Shown piece after piece: positions 1 through 7,449 of a stretch of DNA of 13,021 nucleotides. A program made the translations under genes and the position numbers. Under the pieces are notes generated by a model. It worked only from the letters and a program-made list of their open reading frames with translations, searched no databases and was not told where the DNA came from. This DNA comes from Mariprofundaceae bacterium (GTDB lineage Bacteria > Pseudomonadota > Zetaproteobacteria > Mariprofundales > Mariprofundaceae), in NCBI GenBank assembly GCA_030950975.1, contig JAUZQL010000002.1:1-13021 (forward strand), read 5' to 3'. Numbering within the stretch: position 1 is the first letter of the stretch; every line of letters begins with the position of its first letter.

Positions 1-782
1 TTGTCACCAACGGCATGACCAAGTTCATCATTGACCTGTTTAAAGCCATCTACATCACAATAAATACACGCCACACAAACATCTTTACCAAACCATTTGG
101 ACACATGTTGATGGCTATGTGGTTGAAAAAACCGTCGATTATGAATGCCTGTTAAACTATCCGTCACCGAAAGCACAGCCAAACGCTCACGCGTTACCGC
201 ATTTTCAAGCGTCAAACTAATCACTTGTGCCAAATGCTGTAAAAAATCTGTGCTTTGTTTGGGTTGAAAACGAGTAATACTGTGAGAAGCCAAACCTAAC
301 ACGCCAAAAGCTTGTTGCCCCTGCCCAAGTAACAACAATGCCATCGATGCCAAGCCTTCATCTTCCAATTGAAGCCAAGGAAAATCACTGACACTACGCA
401 AGCGCAACAACCATACTTTTTTATCAGCCAAACCCATGCTGATAATTTCGCCTTGCTCACGCCAAACCACATCACGGTCTGAAATACCTGATAACTGACA
501 TGCCCCCATAAAACTAGAGCGGTCAAACCACAAGCGCACCATATCAAGTGAAAATTGCTCTCTTAGTTCTCGCAGCAAGGTAAAACACAAAGCCTCGACA
601 TCGACCGACATCAATACCTTTGCCTCTAATTCAAACAGTTTCGAAAATAAGGCTTCATTTTCATTCAGCCGTTCCAACATCATGCCCATATGAGCTTTTA
701 AGGCATCATTTTCTTGTTCTAGTTTTTTTGCACGATGGGCTGTTAAGTCTGGGATGGCATGGTCTGACTTTGAATGAACCAT
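1..782 (-). CDS. GAF-like (DUF484-type) sensor fused to GGDEF diguanylate cyclase, 3' end outside window
   Basis: Translating the minus strand from the ATG at 782 gives 260 codons that stay open to the left edge. Residues about 18-55 look like a helical, coiled-coil-prone linker. Residues about 55-195 resemble a GAF-like DUF484-type sensor domain with no visible membrane segment, so a cytoplasmic protein is likely. From residue 208 there is a clear GGDEF start: DSLTG then NRRFF at 215-219, and DVDGFK at 243-248 followed by ND, GH and GD, which carry the metal- and substrate-binding positions of diguanylate cyclases. The GG(D/E)EF signature itself lies beyond the window, so catalytic competence cannot be judged. 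The predicted reaction is two GTP to cyclic di-GMP. The gene starts two nucleotides after the stop of the L,D-transpeptidase gene, so it looks co-transcribed with it. A GAGG sits 13 nt upstream, which is rather far for a ribosome binding site. Confidence 0.88.
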   Translation of the reverse strand, partial: MVHSKSDHAIPDLTAHRAKKLEQENDALKAHMGMMLERLNENEALFSKLFELEAKVLMSVDVEALCFTLLRELREQFSLDMVRLWFDRSSFMGACQLSGISDRDVVWREQGEIISMGLADKKVWLLRLRSVSDFPWLQLEDEGLASMALLLLGQGQQAFGVLGLASHSITRFQPKQSTDFLQHLAQVISLTLENAVTRERLAVLSVTDSLTGIHNRRFFQPHSHQHVSKWFGKDVCVACIYCDVDGFKQVNDELGHAVGD

Positions 783-784
783 GT

Positions 785-2059
785 TTATAAGGTTTCCTCA
801 ATCAAAATTTTCCAATCAGCATGTGGTTTTTTACGCACCCAATACATGCGTTTATGTGTAACATCTTGATAATTATCAGATTGATAGCGTTGTTCAAAAT
901 CAGTCACCACCACATCGCCTTCAGGCCAAACATTGGGATCATGAATCATCGTTAAATGCGAAATAGCAACATCTACAAAGGATTTAGAAGCATTGACACG
1001 TCGTTTGTGCATTTTCCACAAAGCCAAATTCCAATGACCTGAATGAAAGTTTTGATCGTAATGCTTCAAATATGCTTCCGTATCCAACGATACCCAATCT
1101 TTTTTCCAAGCCTCCATACTTTGACGAAACGATTGCAAAAGTGCGGATGCTTGATGTTTCTCGTTAAATTGAAAGCCTTGTCCAACCACCACCCAGCTAT
1201 GTCCCAATTTCACATATTTTGATACATGAAGAAGTCGAGAATTGGGCAAAGCAAAACAGCCCTTGGTATCACGAGGAGGTCGTCGCCCGACACCTTCAGC
1301 ATAACCATGCATCCAAATGCCTGAACCATTTTTATGATGCATGACATCCAAGAAATTAGGGTAATCAATAGGATATGCTACTGGACCATAATGCAATTCA
1401 AGATTTTTTCCCTGCAAGCGTTTTGAAAACCGATAAATACCATTGGGCGTTCGGGCATCACCTTCAGCATGTTTATCCCCAGCCATCGCACCAGTCACAA
1501 CATATTCATCTGCAACACGCACCAAATCACCCGCATCATTGCGTGCATAGACAAACAAACGTGAACGCAATTTATCCACAAGAAACACACTATAAATAGT
1601 GGGGTCAACCCATAATAAATCGACAGGAAATCCTGCAACACCATCCAGCTTGTCCACAAGCAATGACAGCCGAACATTCGCCTCACGAACGCCTTGCGAT
1701 AAATTAGCCGCCTTCAATAAAGATTTTTGATGTTCCATGCCTTTTGCATAGATACCCGCAGATTCAACGGATTGCACGGCTGAACGTCGGTATGCTTCTG
1801 CTTCCAACATCACCAATAAAGGGTCTTTTTTGCTATCTTTTACATCCAATACGCTCAAAGCACGTTTATTTTCACCCTCATTCAAAGCTAATACTGCTTT
1901 CAAGGCTAAAATATCATTTTTTGATAAGGATTGAACATTGGGGTCTGTTCCATCTTGAAGCGCTTGCACCACCCGTTGTCGCGCAAGTTCGCTTAACTCC
2001 GCAGCCTGCACAGCCCAAGGCAATATAAAAAAAAGAACCCATAAACTTAATCGTATCAC
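785..2059 (-). CDS. exported L,D-transpeptidase (YkuD domain) with C-terminal NTF2-like domain
   Basis: This 424-residue protein starts with a signal peptide (about 1-19, cleavage likely after AVQA). An alpha-helical region of about 20-140 follows, possibly TPR-like. The YkuD L,D-transpeptidase domain spans about 154-293. Its active-site block has the conserved HGY at 251-253 and TKGC at 265-268, making Cys268 the predicted nucleophile. Many YkuD enzymes have S/T-H-G-C; here Lys replaces the His. Such enzymes cross-link peptidoglycan stem peptides or attach proteins to them in the periplasm. The last 115 or so residues (about 307-424) form a separate alpha/beta domain that looks NTF2-like and is clearly related to the end of the upstream TPR protein. 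The start is GTG and overlaps the upstream stop by 4 nt (GTGA), which suggests translational coupling; I see no in-frame ATG nearby. The YkuD call is firm, but the physiological substrate is unknown. Confidence 0.9.
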   Translation of the reverse strand: MIRLSLWVLFFILPWAVQAAELSELARQRVVQALQDGTDPNVQSLSKNDILALKAVLALNEGENKRALSVLDVKDSKKDPLLVMLEAEAYRRSAVQSVESAGIYAKGMEHQKSLLKAANLSQGVREANVRLSLLVDKLDGVAGFPVDLLWVDPTIYSVFLVDKLRSRLFVYARNDAGDLVRVADEYVVTGAMAGDKHAEGDARTPNGIYRFSKRLQGKNLELHYGPVAYPIDYPNFLDVMHHKNGSGIWMHGYAEGVGRRPPRDTKGCFALPNSRLLHVSKYVKLGHSWVVVGQGFQFNEKHQASALLQSFRQSMEAWKKDWVSLDTEAYLKHYDQNFHSGHWNLALWKMHKRRVNASKSFVDVAISHLTMIHDPNVWPEGDVVVTDFEQRYQSDNYQDVTHKRMYWVRKKPHADWKILIEETL

Positions 2060-3099
2060 AACGTATTCTCACTCACAATTTTCCATGTATCACCATCAAG
2101 ATGCTTCAATACCAACTCTTTTTTATCATGACCTTTGTAAGAATTAGACTCAAAATCTTGATCAAAGGTGACGCGCGCATGTTCTTGGTCATCCGTCAAT
2201 GCTACTTGCATATGACTTAGCGTCACTTTGATAAATGATTTATTGCTAATCACACGCGCTTTATAAGCTTCCCAAGCCGCTTGATTCTTAAATTTTGAAG
2301 GTGGTATATAATTATCCGCATAGGCAGCAAAATAATCAGGTAAACTTTGTGATTGCCATGCTACACGCCATGCTTCCACAGACTTTTTAATGGCATCCAG
2401 ACGCATCAACATCGGAGATTTTTTAGATTTCAATCCTTCTCCTACCGCCACCGTTGTTGATTCTACCGTTGGTATAGCTGGCTTCTCTCTCTTAGCCATA
2501 GCAACATTGACTGCCTTGCTTACAGGTGTTTTGATGAACGGTTTGTTTGCAGCAACAACAGGTGATGACACCGCCTGCTCCCCGACATTTGCAGGATCAC
2601 GCACCTTCAATAAACGCCCATAACGCATTTGCAACGCTTGATCATCTGTTTTTTCCAATGCTTTTTTATAATAATTAAGTGCCATTTTAATATATAAATC
2701 GGCAATATTTTCTTCTGCAATCAAATAATCGGGATGTTTTTTTAACGATGCTTCCAATTCCTTAATCGCTGCTGGAACATCTCCCAACTCATTGTAAATC
2801 ACCGCTAAATTATTATGAGGTTCGGCTAAATCAGAACGCAACTCAATCACACGACGAAAAGATTCAATCGCAGGGTGGTAACGCTGCATTTTCGATTGAG
2901 AAACCCCCAACAAAAACCAAGCTTGGTAGTCTCGCGGATTATTCTTCACTTGTTGGTGCAACAAATTAGTTGCTTCATCAATGTGCCCCGCACTCAATGC
3001 CTGACGTGCCTTTTGGCTCAAATCTTCTGATGCAAAAGCACCTATCGACAAAAAACTCACATAACATAACATAACACTGAGTAATCTTAATACTTTCAT
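2056..3099 (-). CDS. exported TPR protein with C-terminal NTF2-like domain
   Basis: I place the start at the ATG at 3099, giving 347 residues. It follows a strong GGGGAGGG ribosome binding site and begins a signal peptide (MKVLRLLSVM, cleavage likely after AFA at 21-23). The open frame extends to 3228, but that would overlap the preceding gene by more than 100 nt and remove the signal peptide. There is no acceptable lipobox around Cys12. Residues about 25-165 hold three to four tetratricopeptide repeats, seen as NPRDYQAWFLLGVSQ, LAEPHNNLAVIYNELGD and a weaker repeat ending in YYKKALE. A Pro/Val/Lys-rich linker of about 166-228 precedes an NTF2-like domain (about 231-347) that matches the end of the adjacent L,D-transpeptidase. 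TPR proteins are usually adaptors, so a periplasmic scaffold for a peptidoglycan enzyme or for the nearby protease is a reasonable guess. No enzymatic function is visible. Confidence 0.85.
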   Translation of the reverse strand: MKVLRLLSVMLCYVSFLSIGAFASEDLSQKARQALSAGHIDEATNLLHQQVKNNPRDYQAWFLLGVSQSKMQRYHPAIESFRRVIELRSDLAEPHNNLAVIYNELGDVPAAIKELEASLKKHPDYLIAEENIADLYIKMALNYYKKALEKTDDQALQMRYGRLLKVRDPANVGEQAVSSPVVAANKPFIKTPVSKAVNVAMAKREKPAIPTVESTTVAVGEGLKSKKSPMLMRLDAIKKSVEAWRVAWQSQSLPDYFAAYADNYIPPSKFKNQAAWEAYKARVISNKSFIKVTLSHMQVALTDDQEHARVTFDQDFESNSYKGHDKKELVLKHLDGDTWKIVSENTL

Positions 3100-3103
3100 T
3101 CTT

Positions 3104-3111
3104 CCCTCCCC
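3104..3111 (-). promoter_or_regulatory. strong ribosome binding site fixing the TPR-protein start
   Basis: Read on the minus strand this is GGGGAGGG, four nucleotides before the ATG at 3099. It lies in the 13 nt gap after the deacetylase stop codon. It decides in favour of the shorter reading frame that begins with a signal peptide. Confidence 0.75.
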
Positions 3112-3112
3112 G

Positions 3113-4114
3113 TCATTTCTTGTATTGCGCCTGATGTAACATTGAACGCAAAGGATACACTGGCCAATGCTGTAATACAGATAGTTTACTTTCCAAAAAA
3201 TCCAAACTTTGTCGATGAGGGTGAGCAATCACAATACAATGCTGTTGCCGTTGCACACATCGCTCTATCTTTTTCCAAGACTTCTCCAACGCATCCAATT
3301 TTACTGAATCATCCAAAAAAATCGATCTTGATCCCCAACTTAAACCATATTGTTTTGCTACCGTTGCCGCTAAGGACTTTGATGATGTTTTCGAATCCAC
3401 AAAAAACAACTTTTTTTCTCGACAAACCTGCATCACCCACGTCATTGGTTCAATCATACTGGTTAAACGTGACCCCATATGATTATTGATACCTTCGATA
3501 TATGGAATGCGTGCCAAATCAGCCAACATCATCTTCCGAACGGTTGTTTCATCCATGCCAACCCGTAAAAAAGAATTGTCCATACGATTGCGATAATGTT
3601 CACCCATTGGTTCCATCGGCAAGTGTAACATCACCATTTGCCCTGCTTGATGGGTCATATTTGCCACACGCACCGCATGAGGTCCATTGGGTAAAATAGA
3701 AATTGTTAAAGGAATTGAGAATGCCAACAAACGCTCTAAAGCATGCACATCATAACCCATATCATCTATAATCAATGCAATACCTGATGCTCGCACTGTA
3801 ACAGCTAAAACTTCTTCACCCACATCTTTTTCTGCTTTTTTCACTGGCTCTGTATATTTATCCATCAACAAGGGCGCATCATTGATCAATACTTCAACAG
3901 CTTGATGCTCTGTGCTAGGAGTAACACCCACATTGCTGGGTGTCACCGCCTGAATGGGTACAGACTCTTGCATAAGCGGCTGTGGTTCAAGAAAAGTTAT
4001 TTTCCAGATCAGTAATCCAACAAGTAACACCAAAACAAGCAATAACCCCATCAACACAGAAAAAGGCCATTGCTTGTATAAAGGATGCCGCCTTACTTTT
4101 TTTAGAAACCCCAT
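3113..4114 (-). CDS. divergent polysaccharide deacetylase family protein (YibQ-like)
   Basis: This 333-residue protein has a basic N-terminus and one strong membrane segment (about 18-38), so it is probably a signal-anchored periplasmic protein. A variable linker of about 42-108 leads to the divergent polysaccharide deacetylase domain (about 110-325). Family landmarks are visible: ALIIDDMG (113-120), HLPMEP (164-169), NNHMGSRLT (210-218), FVDSKTS (238-244), FLDD (266-269) and IAHPH (296-300). The Asp and His residues resemble the metal-binding positions of NodB-type deacetylases. For the YibQ branch the substrate is not established, so I make no reaction claim. In E. coli yibQ lies directly next to envC; here ctpA sits between them, which supports a cell-wall or envelope role. 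The start is preceded only by a weak AGAGCC, and the gap to the upstream ctpA stop is 25 nt. Confidence 0.88.
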   Translation of the reverse strand: MGFLKKVRRHPLYKQWPFSVLMGLLLVLVLLVGLLIWKITFLEPQPLMQESVPIQAVTPSNVGVTPSTEHQAVEVLINDAPLLMDKYTEPVKKAEKDVGEEVLAVTVRASGIALIIDDMGYDVHALERLLAFSIPLTISILPNGPHAVRVANMTHQAGQMVMLHLPMEPMGEHYRNRMDNSFLRVGMDETTVRKMMLADLARIPYIEGINNHMGSRLTSMIEPMTWVMQVCREKKLFFVDSKTSSKSLAATVAKQYGLSWGSRSIFLDDSVKLDALEKSWKKIERCVQRQQHCIVIAHPHRQSLDFLESKLSVLQHWPVYPLRSMLHQAQYKK

Positions 4115-4139
4115 TCATTCGGCTCTAAAGCAATATCCT

Positions 4140-5462
4140 CTAACCGCGCTGCTGCACCACATGCATCGCTTTCAAGACATCCAAAGCACGCTGTAATTGA
4201 ACATCCTTAGACAAACGGTCTGTCATTATTTTTTCTTTAGGGGCAGAGTCATTCTTTTTCGCAACACTATCTTTTTTACCATTGCCATTGGCCAAGTGTC
4301 CTTTCAAATCACGCTCAAAAACACGAAAACTTTTCTTCTTTTTATCTGCTTTGAGCGTTACCCAAGGCACTTCAATATCAGGTTCAATACCCGTTGCCTG
4401 AATCGAACGCCCTGATGGTGTGTAATATAATGCTGTGGTTAACTTAAATGCTGTCCCATCAGGTAAGGGAATAATTCGTTGCACCGAACCTTTACCAAAA
4501 CTTCTAACACCCATCAACACCGCACGTTGATTATCCTGCAAAGCACCACTGACAATTTCAGATGCTGATGCTGAACCATTGTTAATCAACACCACCAACG
4601 GCGCACCATCCAATACATCACCTTTACTCGCCTTAAAATTCATGTTTTTACCGACACGAGACTTGGTACTTACAATCCCACCTGTATCTAAGAACATGTC
4701 ACTAATTTCCACCGCTTGATCCAGCAAGCCACCGGGATTGTTTCTCAAATCCAATACTGCACCTTTGAATGTTCCACCCGATTCTTTTTTAAGCTGAGCA
4801 ATTTGTTCCTTTAATTCTTTGCTACTTTGCTCTTGAAACTGGGTTACACGCAACCAGACATAACCATGTTCCAAGACACCACTTTTCACAGATTTCACAT
4901 GAATCACATCACGAACAATTTTAATTTCAAGCGGTTCTGATGCTGTTTTACGAAAAATAGTCAGTGTCAAAGATGAACCGGGTTTACCACGCATCAATTT
5001 CACAGCTTCTGGCAGCGATATGTCTTTTGCCAATTGGTCACCAATTTTAACAATCAAATCACCTGCCAAAATACCTGCATGATCCGCTGGTGTATCTTCA
5101 ATCGGGGAAATAATACGAATACCGCCCTCTGCCGAGGATATTTCAATGCCCAAACCACCAAATTCGCCCGTAGTTTCCACCTGCATTTGCTTGTACATCG
5201 TTTTATTCATGTAGGTGGAGTGAGGATCTAAGCTGGATAACATCCCACTCAAAGCACCGTCAATCAGCTCTTCATCAGTTTTCTCCTTCACATACGTTCG
5301 CTTCACAGCATCCATAATCTGAGCAAATTTATCCAACTGACGATAATCCGTCGAAGCCGTTGCCTTTTGATAACCCTCGGAAGGATTCCAAGCCATCACA
5401 CCTGCACCCACCAGTGCCACTGTGCCGACCATCAATAATACCCGTGCTTTTTTCAACTTCAT
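4140..5462 (-). CDS. ctpA: C-terminal processing serine protease (S41A family)
   Basis: The product is a periplasmic tail-specific protease of 440 residues from the start chosen here. An N-terminal hydrophobic signal or anchor (about 6-25) is followed by the S41 N-terminal helices, a PDZ domain (about 95-185, with GGLGIEI near 102-108) and the catalytic core. The Ser-Lys dyad is intact: Ser299 in NNGSASASEI and Lys324 in RSFGKGSVQ, 25 residues apart as in E. coli Prc. LDLRNNPGG (237-245) is another family signature. Residues about 370-415 are a Lys-rich, low-complexity stretch before a short helical tail. An upstream in-frame ATG at 5474 exists, but the ATG at 5462 has the GAGG at the right distance. 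It lies 28 nt after envC and 25 nt before the deacetylase gene. Relatives cleave or degrade envelope proteins, including peptidoglycan hydrolases, often with a TPR adaptor. Confidence 0.93.
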   Translation of the reverse strand: MKLKKARVLLMVGTVALVGAGVMAWNPSEGYQKATASTDYRQLDKFAQIMDAVKRTYVKEKTDEELIDGALSGMLSSLDPHSTYMNKTMYKQMQVETTGEFGGLGIEISSAEGGIRIISPIEDTPADHAGILAGDLIVKIGDQLAKDISLPEAVKLMRGKPGSSLTLTIFRKTASEPLEIKIVRDVIHVKSVKSGVLEHGYVWLRVTQFQEQSSKELKEQIAQLKKESGGTFKGAVLDLRNNPGGLLDQAVEISDMFLDTGGIVSTKSRVGKNMNFKASKGDVLDGAPLVVLINNGSASASEIVSGALQDNQRAVLMGVRSFGKGSVQRIIPLPDGTAFKLTTALYYTPSGRSIQATGIEPDIEVPWVTLKADKKKKSFRVFERDLKGHLANGNGKKDSVAKKNDSAPKEKIMTDRLSKDVQLQRALDVLKAMHVVQQRG

Positions 5463-5468
5463 ATTATA

Positions 5469-5472
5469 CCTC
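5469..5472 (-). promoter_or_regulatory. ribosome binding site choosing the ctpA start
   Basis: GAGG on the minus strand lies six nucleotides before the ATG at 5462. The alternative ATG at 5474 overlaps this motif and has no purine-rich site of its own upstream. Confidence 0.6.
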
Positions 5473-5490
5473 ATGAAATATGCCGAATCA

Positions 5491-6642
5491 TTATCGACAC
5501 CATTTTTTTGGATTCACTGCTTTTCCATGATCCCGAATTTCAAAATACAAACGTGTTTTATCCACCCAACCTGTACTTCCTGCATCCGCCAATACATCAC
5601 CAGCATCCACCCAATCACCCACTTGTTTATGCAGTGCATCATTGTGTGCATAAACGGCTAAAATACCATGCCCATATTCCACCACCAACATCAAACCAAA
5701 ACCACCAAACCAATCTGCATAACGGACTTGTCCTGCATGCATTGCGTGAACTTGTAAACCTTGTTCATTCTGATGGCTAGGTTTTATTTGCACACCTTGC
5801 GATTGGCGATGTAAATACGCCACATAATCGCCAAAATGTAACACTAAAGCACCACGCATAGGCCAAGGGAGATGACCTTTTTTTTGCCGAACCGATGTTT
5901 GTTTCGCCACTTTATCACTATGCAATAAAGCATCTTTCAAACCATCCAACATCTGCAACAAGGCTTTTTCTTGAACCTTTAAAGCGTGCTCTCGTTTCTT
6001 TTTCAAGGCCACATCATGTTTCAATCGTTTCATGCTTTGATGTTTGGCTTTCCAGCGCACCTCTATCTTCTTTTTTGCCGCTAATTTTTGCGATTTCAAA
6101 GCTGATAATCGATCATATTCGACACGCAAAGCCTGTTCAACCACATTTAAATCGTGTAAGGATGTTTCCCACGTGCGACGTTCTTTCGCCTGACCTTCTA
6201 ACACAAAACGCATCATGGATTGCCGATGTGGTATTTGGGTCACATCTCCACCCACCAAGATATCCAACCAACTGGGTTCTCGGTGGTCTCGCTTCCACGC
6301 CATGTTCGCTTCAGCTTGCATGTGTCGCTCTATTTTTTGAATCGTTAACTGTAATTTTTTTTGCTGTTTGGATAAAGAAGCTACCTTACGTTTGGACTTC
6401 AACCATTTTCTATTCGCATGTTTCAATGATGTTCGTGCAGATAAAAGCTCTTGATCCAAGTCGTGCATTTGCCGACCTAACTGACCCAATTTAGCATCCA
6501 AATGCTTGCGTATTTGTCGCAAATGGGCACGTTCTTGTTTCACCGTATGAATATCATGTTGAATATCACGTGCAATCACGTTTTTCTCGCAAACGAATAG
6601 GGATAACATCACCAATAGCAACACATACAAAATTTTATTCAC
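5491..6642 (-). CDS. envC: EnvC-type murein hydrolase activator, degenerate LytM domain
   Basis: This 383-residue protein has a signal peptide (about 1-24), a long Lys/Arg/Gln-rich coiled coil (about 27-245) interrupted near WLDILVGGD (125-133), and a C-terminal LytM/M23 domain (about 258-383). The metal site is degenerate. Where active M23 enzymes have HxxxD, the sequence reads SQGVQ (281-285), and the second HxH reads RLY (364-366) in TRLYFEIRDHG. The same loss is known in E. coli EnvC (SLYFEIR), which does not cut peptidoglycan but activates the amidases AmiA and AmiB at the division site under FtsEX control. The same role is inferred here. The start is GTG and overlaps the end of rlmH by 8 nt; no strong ribosome binding site is visible, so coupled translation is likely. 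No cognate amidase or ftsEX gene is in the window. Confidence 0.9.
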   Translation of the reverse strand: MNKILYVLLLVMLSLFVCEKNVIARDIQHDIHTVKQERAHLRQIRKHLDAKLGQLGRQMHDLDQELLSARTSLKHANRKWLKSKRKVASLSKQQKKLQLTIQKIERHMQAEANMAWKRDHREPSWLDILVGGDVTQIPHRQSMMRFVLEGQAKERRTWETSLHDLNVVEQALRVEYDRLSALKSQKLAAKKKIEVRWKAKHQSMKRLKHDVALKKKREHALKVQEKALLQMLDGLKDALLHSDKVAKQTSVRQKKGHLPWPMRGALVLHFGDYVAYLHRQSQGVQIKPSHQNEQGLQVHAMHAGQVRYADWFGGFGLMLVVEYGHGILAVYAHNDALHKQVGDWVDAGDVLADAGSTGWVDKTRLYFEIRDHGKAVNPKKWCR

Positions 6643-7084
6643 GGTGGTATGGATGCCCCTGTAAAATCGACCAAGCGCGATAAATTTGCTCGACCACCAT
6701 CACGCGAGCCATTTGATGTGGCAACGTCAATTGAGAAAGACCCCACGTGTGTTTGGCTTGCTGACGTACCAAATCCGATACACCAGCAGCCCCACCAATG
6801 ACAAAATCTTGCACCCCATTCACGGGTAGTTTGCCTAATGAAGCCGCCCATTGCTGGCTTCGCATTTGTTCGCCACGTTCATCCAATAAAATAAATCCTG
6901 CGTTTACAACTTTGAGAATCTTTTTTTCTTCTTCTTGTTTACGTTGTGACATTTGTTTACTTCGACCTTCAGGAAGTTCAATAACATTTAATTTCCACGC
7001 ACCCGACAAACGCTTGCAAAAACGAGCTTCATAGGCTGCCAACTCAGGTACTATTTTACCAACGACAAACAAACGAAGTTTCAT
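6635..7084 (-). CDS. rlmH: 23S rRNA pseudouridine-1915 N3-methyltransferase
   Basis: The product is a small SPOUT-class methyltransferase of 149 residues (E. coli RlmH has 155). It methylates pseudouridine 1915 in helix 69 of 23S rRNA, on assembled 70S ribosomes, using S-adenosylmethionine. The whole chain aligns with the family by eye: the MKLRLFVVGK start, LDERGEQM (67-74), the SAM-binding loop VIGGAAG (95-101), LTLPHQMARV (119-128), EQIYRAWSI (132-140) and the diagnostic C-terminal HPYHRE. The ATG overlaps the rsfS stop by 4 nt (ATGA). The order nadD-rsfS-rlmH is common in bacteria, which supports the identification. Confidence 0.97.
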   Translation of the reverse strand: MKLRLFVVGKIVPELAAYEARFCKRLSGAWKLNVIELPEGRSKQMSQRKQEEEKKILKVVNAGFILLDERGEQMRSQQWAASLGKLPVNGVQDFVIGGAAGVSDLVRQQAKHTWGLSQLTLPHQMARVMVVEQIYRAWSILQGHPYHRE

Positions 7085-7449
7085 GCCTCGTGGCTAGCAT
7101 TCGATGAGCCTTGAAGTGCAGGGCGTGTCCACAAACGTTCCAATTGAAGACCTGCACGCACATCGGGTAAAAACAAGTGAACCACAACAACATCCAAATC
7201 CACAATCAACCATTCCATCGCACCCGTGCCTTCAACTTTAGCAGGCAAACCATAATCATGGGCGATGTTTGAGACCACTTGAGCAAGTGCTTTTAATTGA
7301 CGGTTTGTTTTCCCTGTTGCCAACACAAAATAATCCGCAAAAGAACATTCACCCTGCACATCCATCAACAAAACATCGTGTGCTTTCTTATCCTCTAATG
7401 CATCCACAACCGTTTGGGTTAATGTCTTTAATGTATTGTTTTCACTCAT
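7081..7449 (-). CDS. rsfS: ribosomal silencing factor RsfS
   Basis: This 122-residue protein has the RsfS/Iojap domain at about 8-108. Recognisable parts are ADYFVLATGKTNRQLKALA (about 38-56), the Glu-Gly followed by EWLIVDLDVVVVHLF and the final LERLW. Family members bind L14 on the large subunit and block subunit joining, lowering translation during starvation or stationary phase. The gene overlaps the upstream nadD by 8 nt (ATGAGTGA) and the downstream rlmH by 4 nt, so the three are likely translated in a coupled way. The last 15 or so residues after LERLW are a non-conserved tail. Confidence 0.96.
   Translation of the reverse strand: MSENNTLKTLTQTVVDALEDKKAHDVLLMDVQGECSFADYFVLATGKTNRQLKALAQVVSNIAHDYGLPAKVEGTGAMEWLIVDLDVVVVHLFLPDVRAGLQLERLWTRPALQGSSNASHEA

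Noticed and set aside
296..547. 83-residue minus-strand open frame inside the cyclase gene
   Set aside because: It is a different frame of the same strand within the GGDEF-protein coding region. The frame from 782 carries the conserved domains.
3100..3228. N-terminal extension of the TPR protein to 3228
   Set aside because: It would overlap the deacetylase gene, hide the signal peptide and ignore the strong ribosome binding site at 3104-3111.
5895..6494. 199-residue plus-strand open frame opposite envC
   Set aside because: It lies wholly inside the coiled-coil part of envC on the other strand, has a biased composition with no recognisable domain, and has no ribosome binding site I could see. 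It is a shadow of the real frame.
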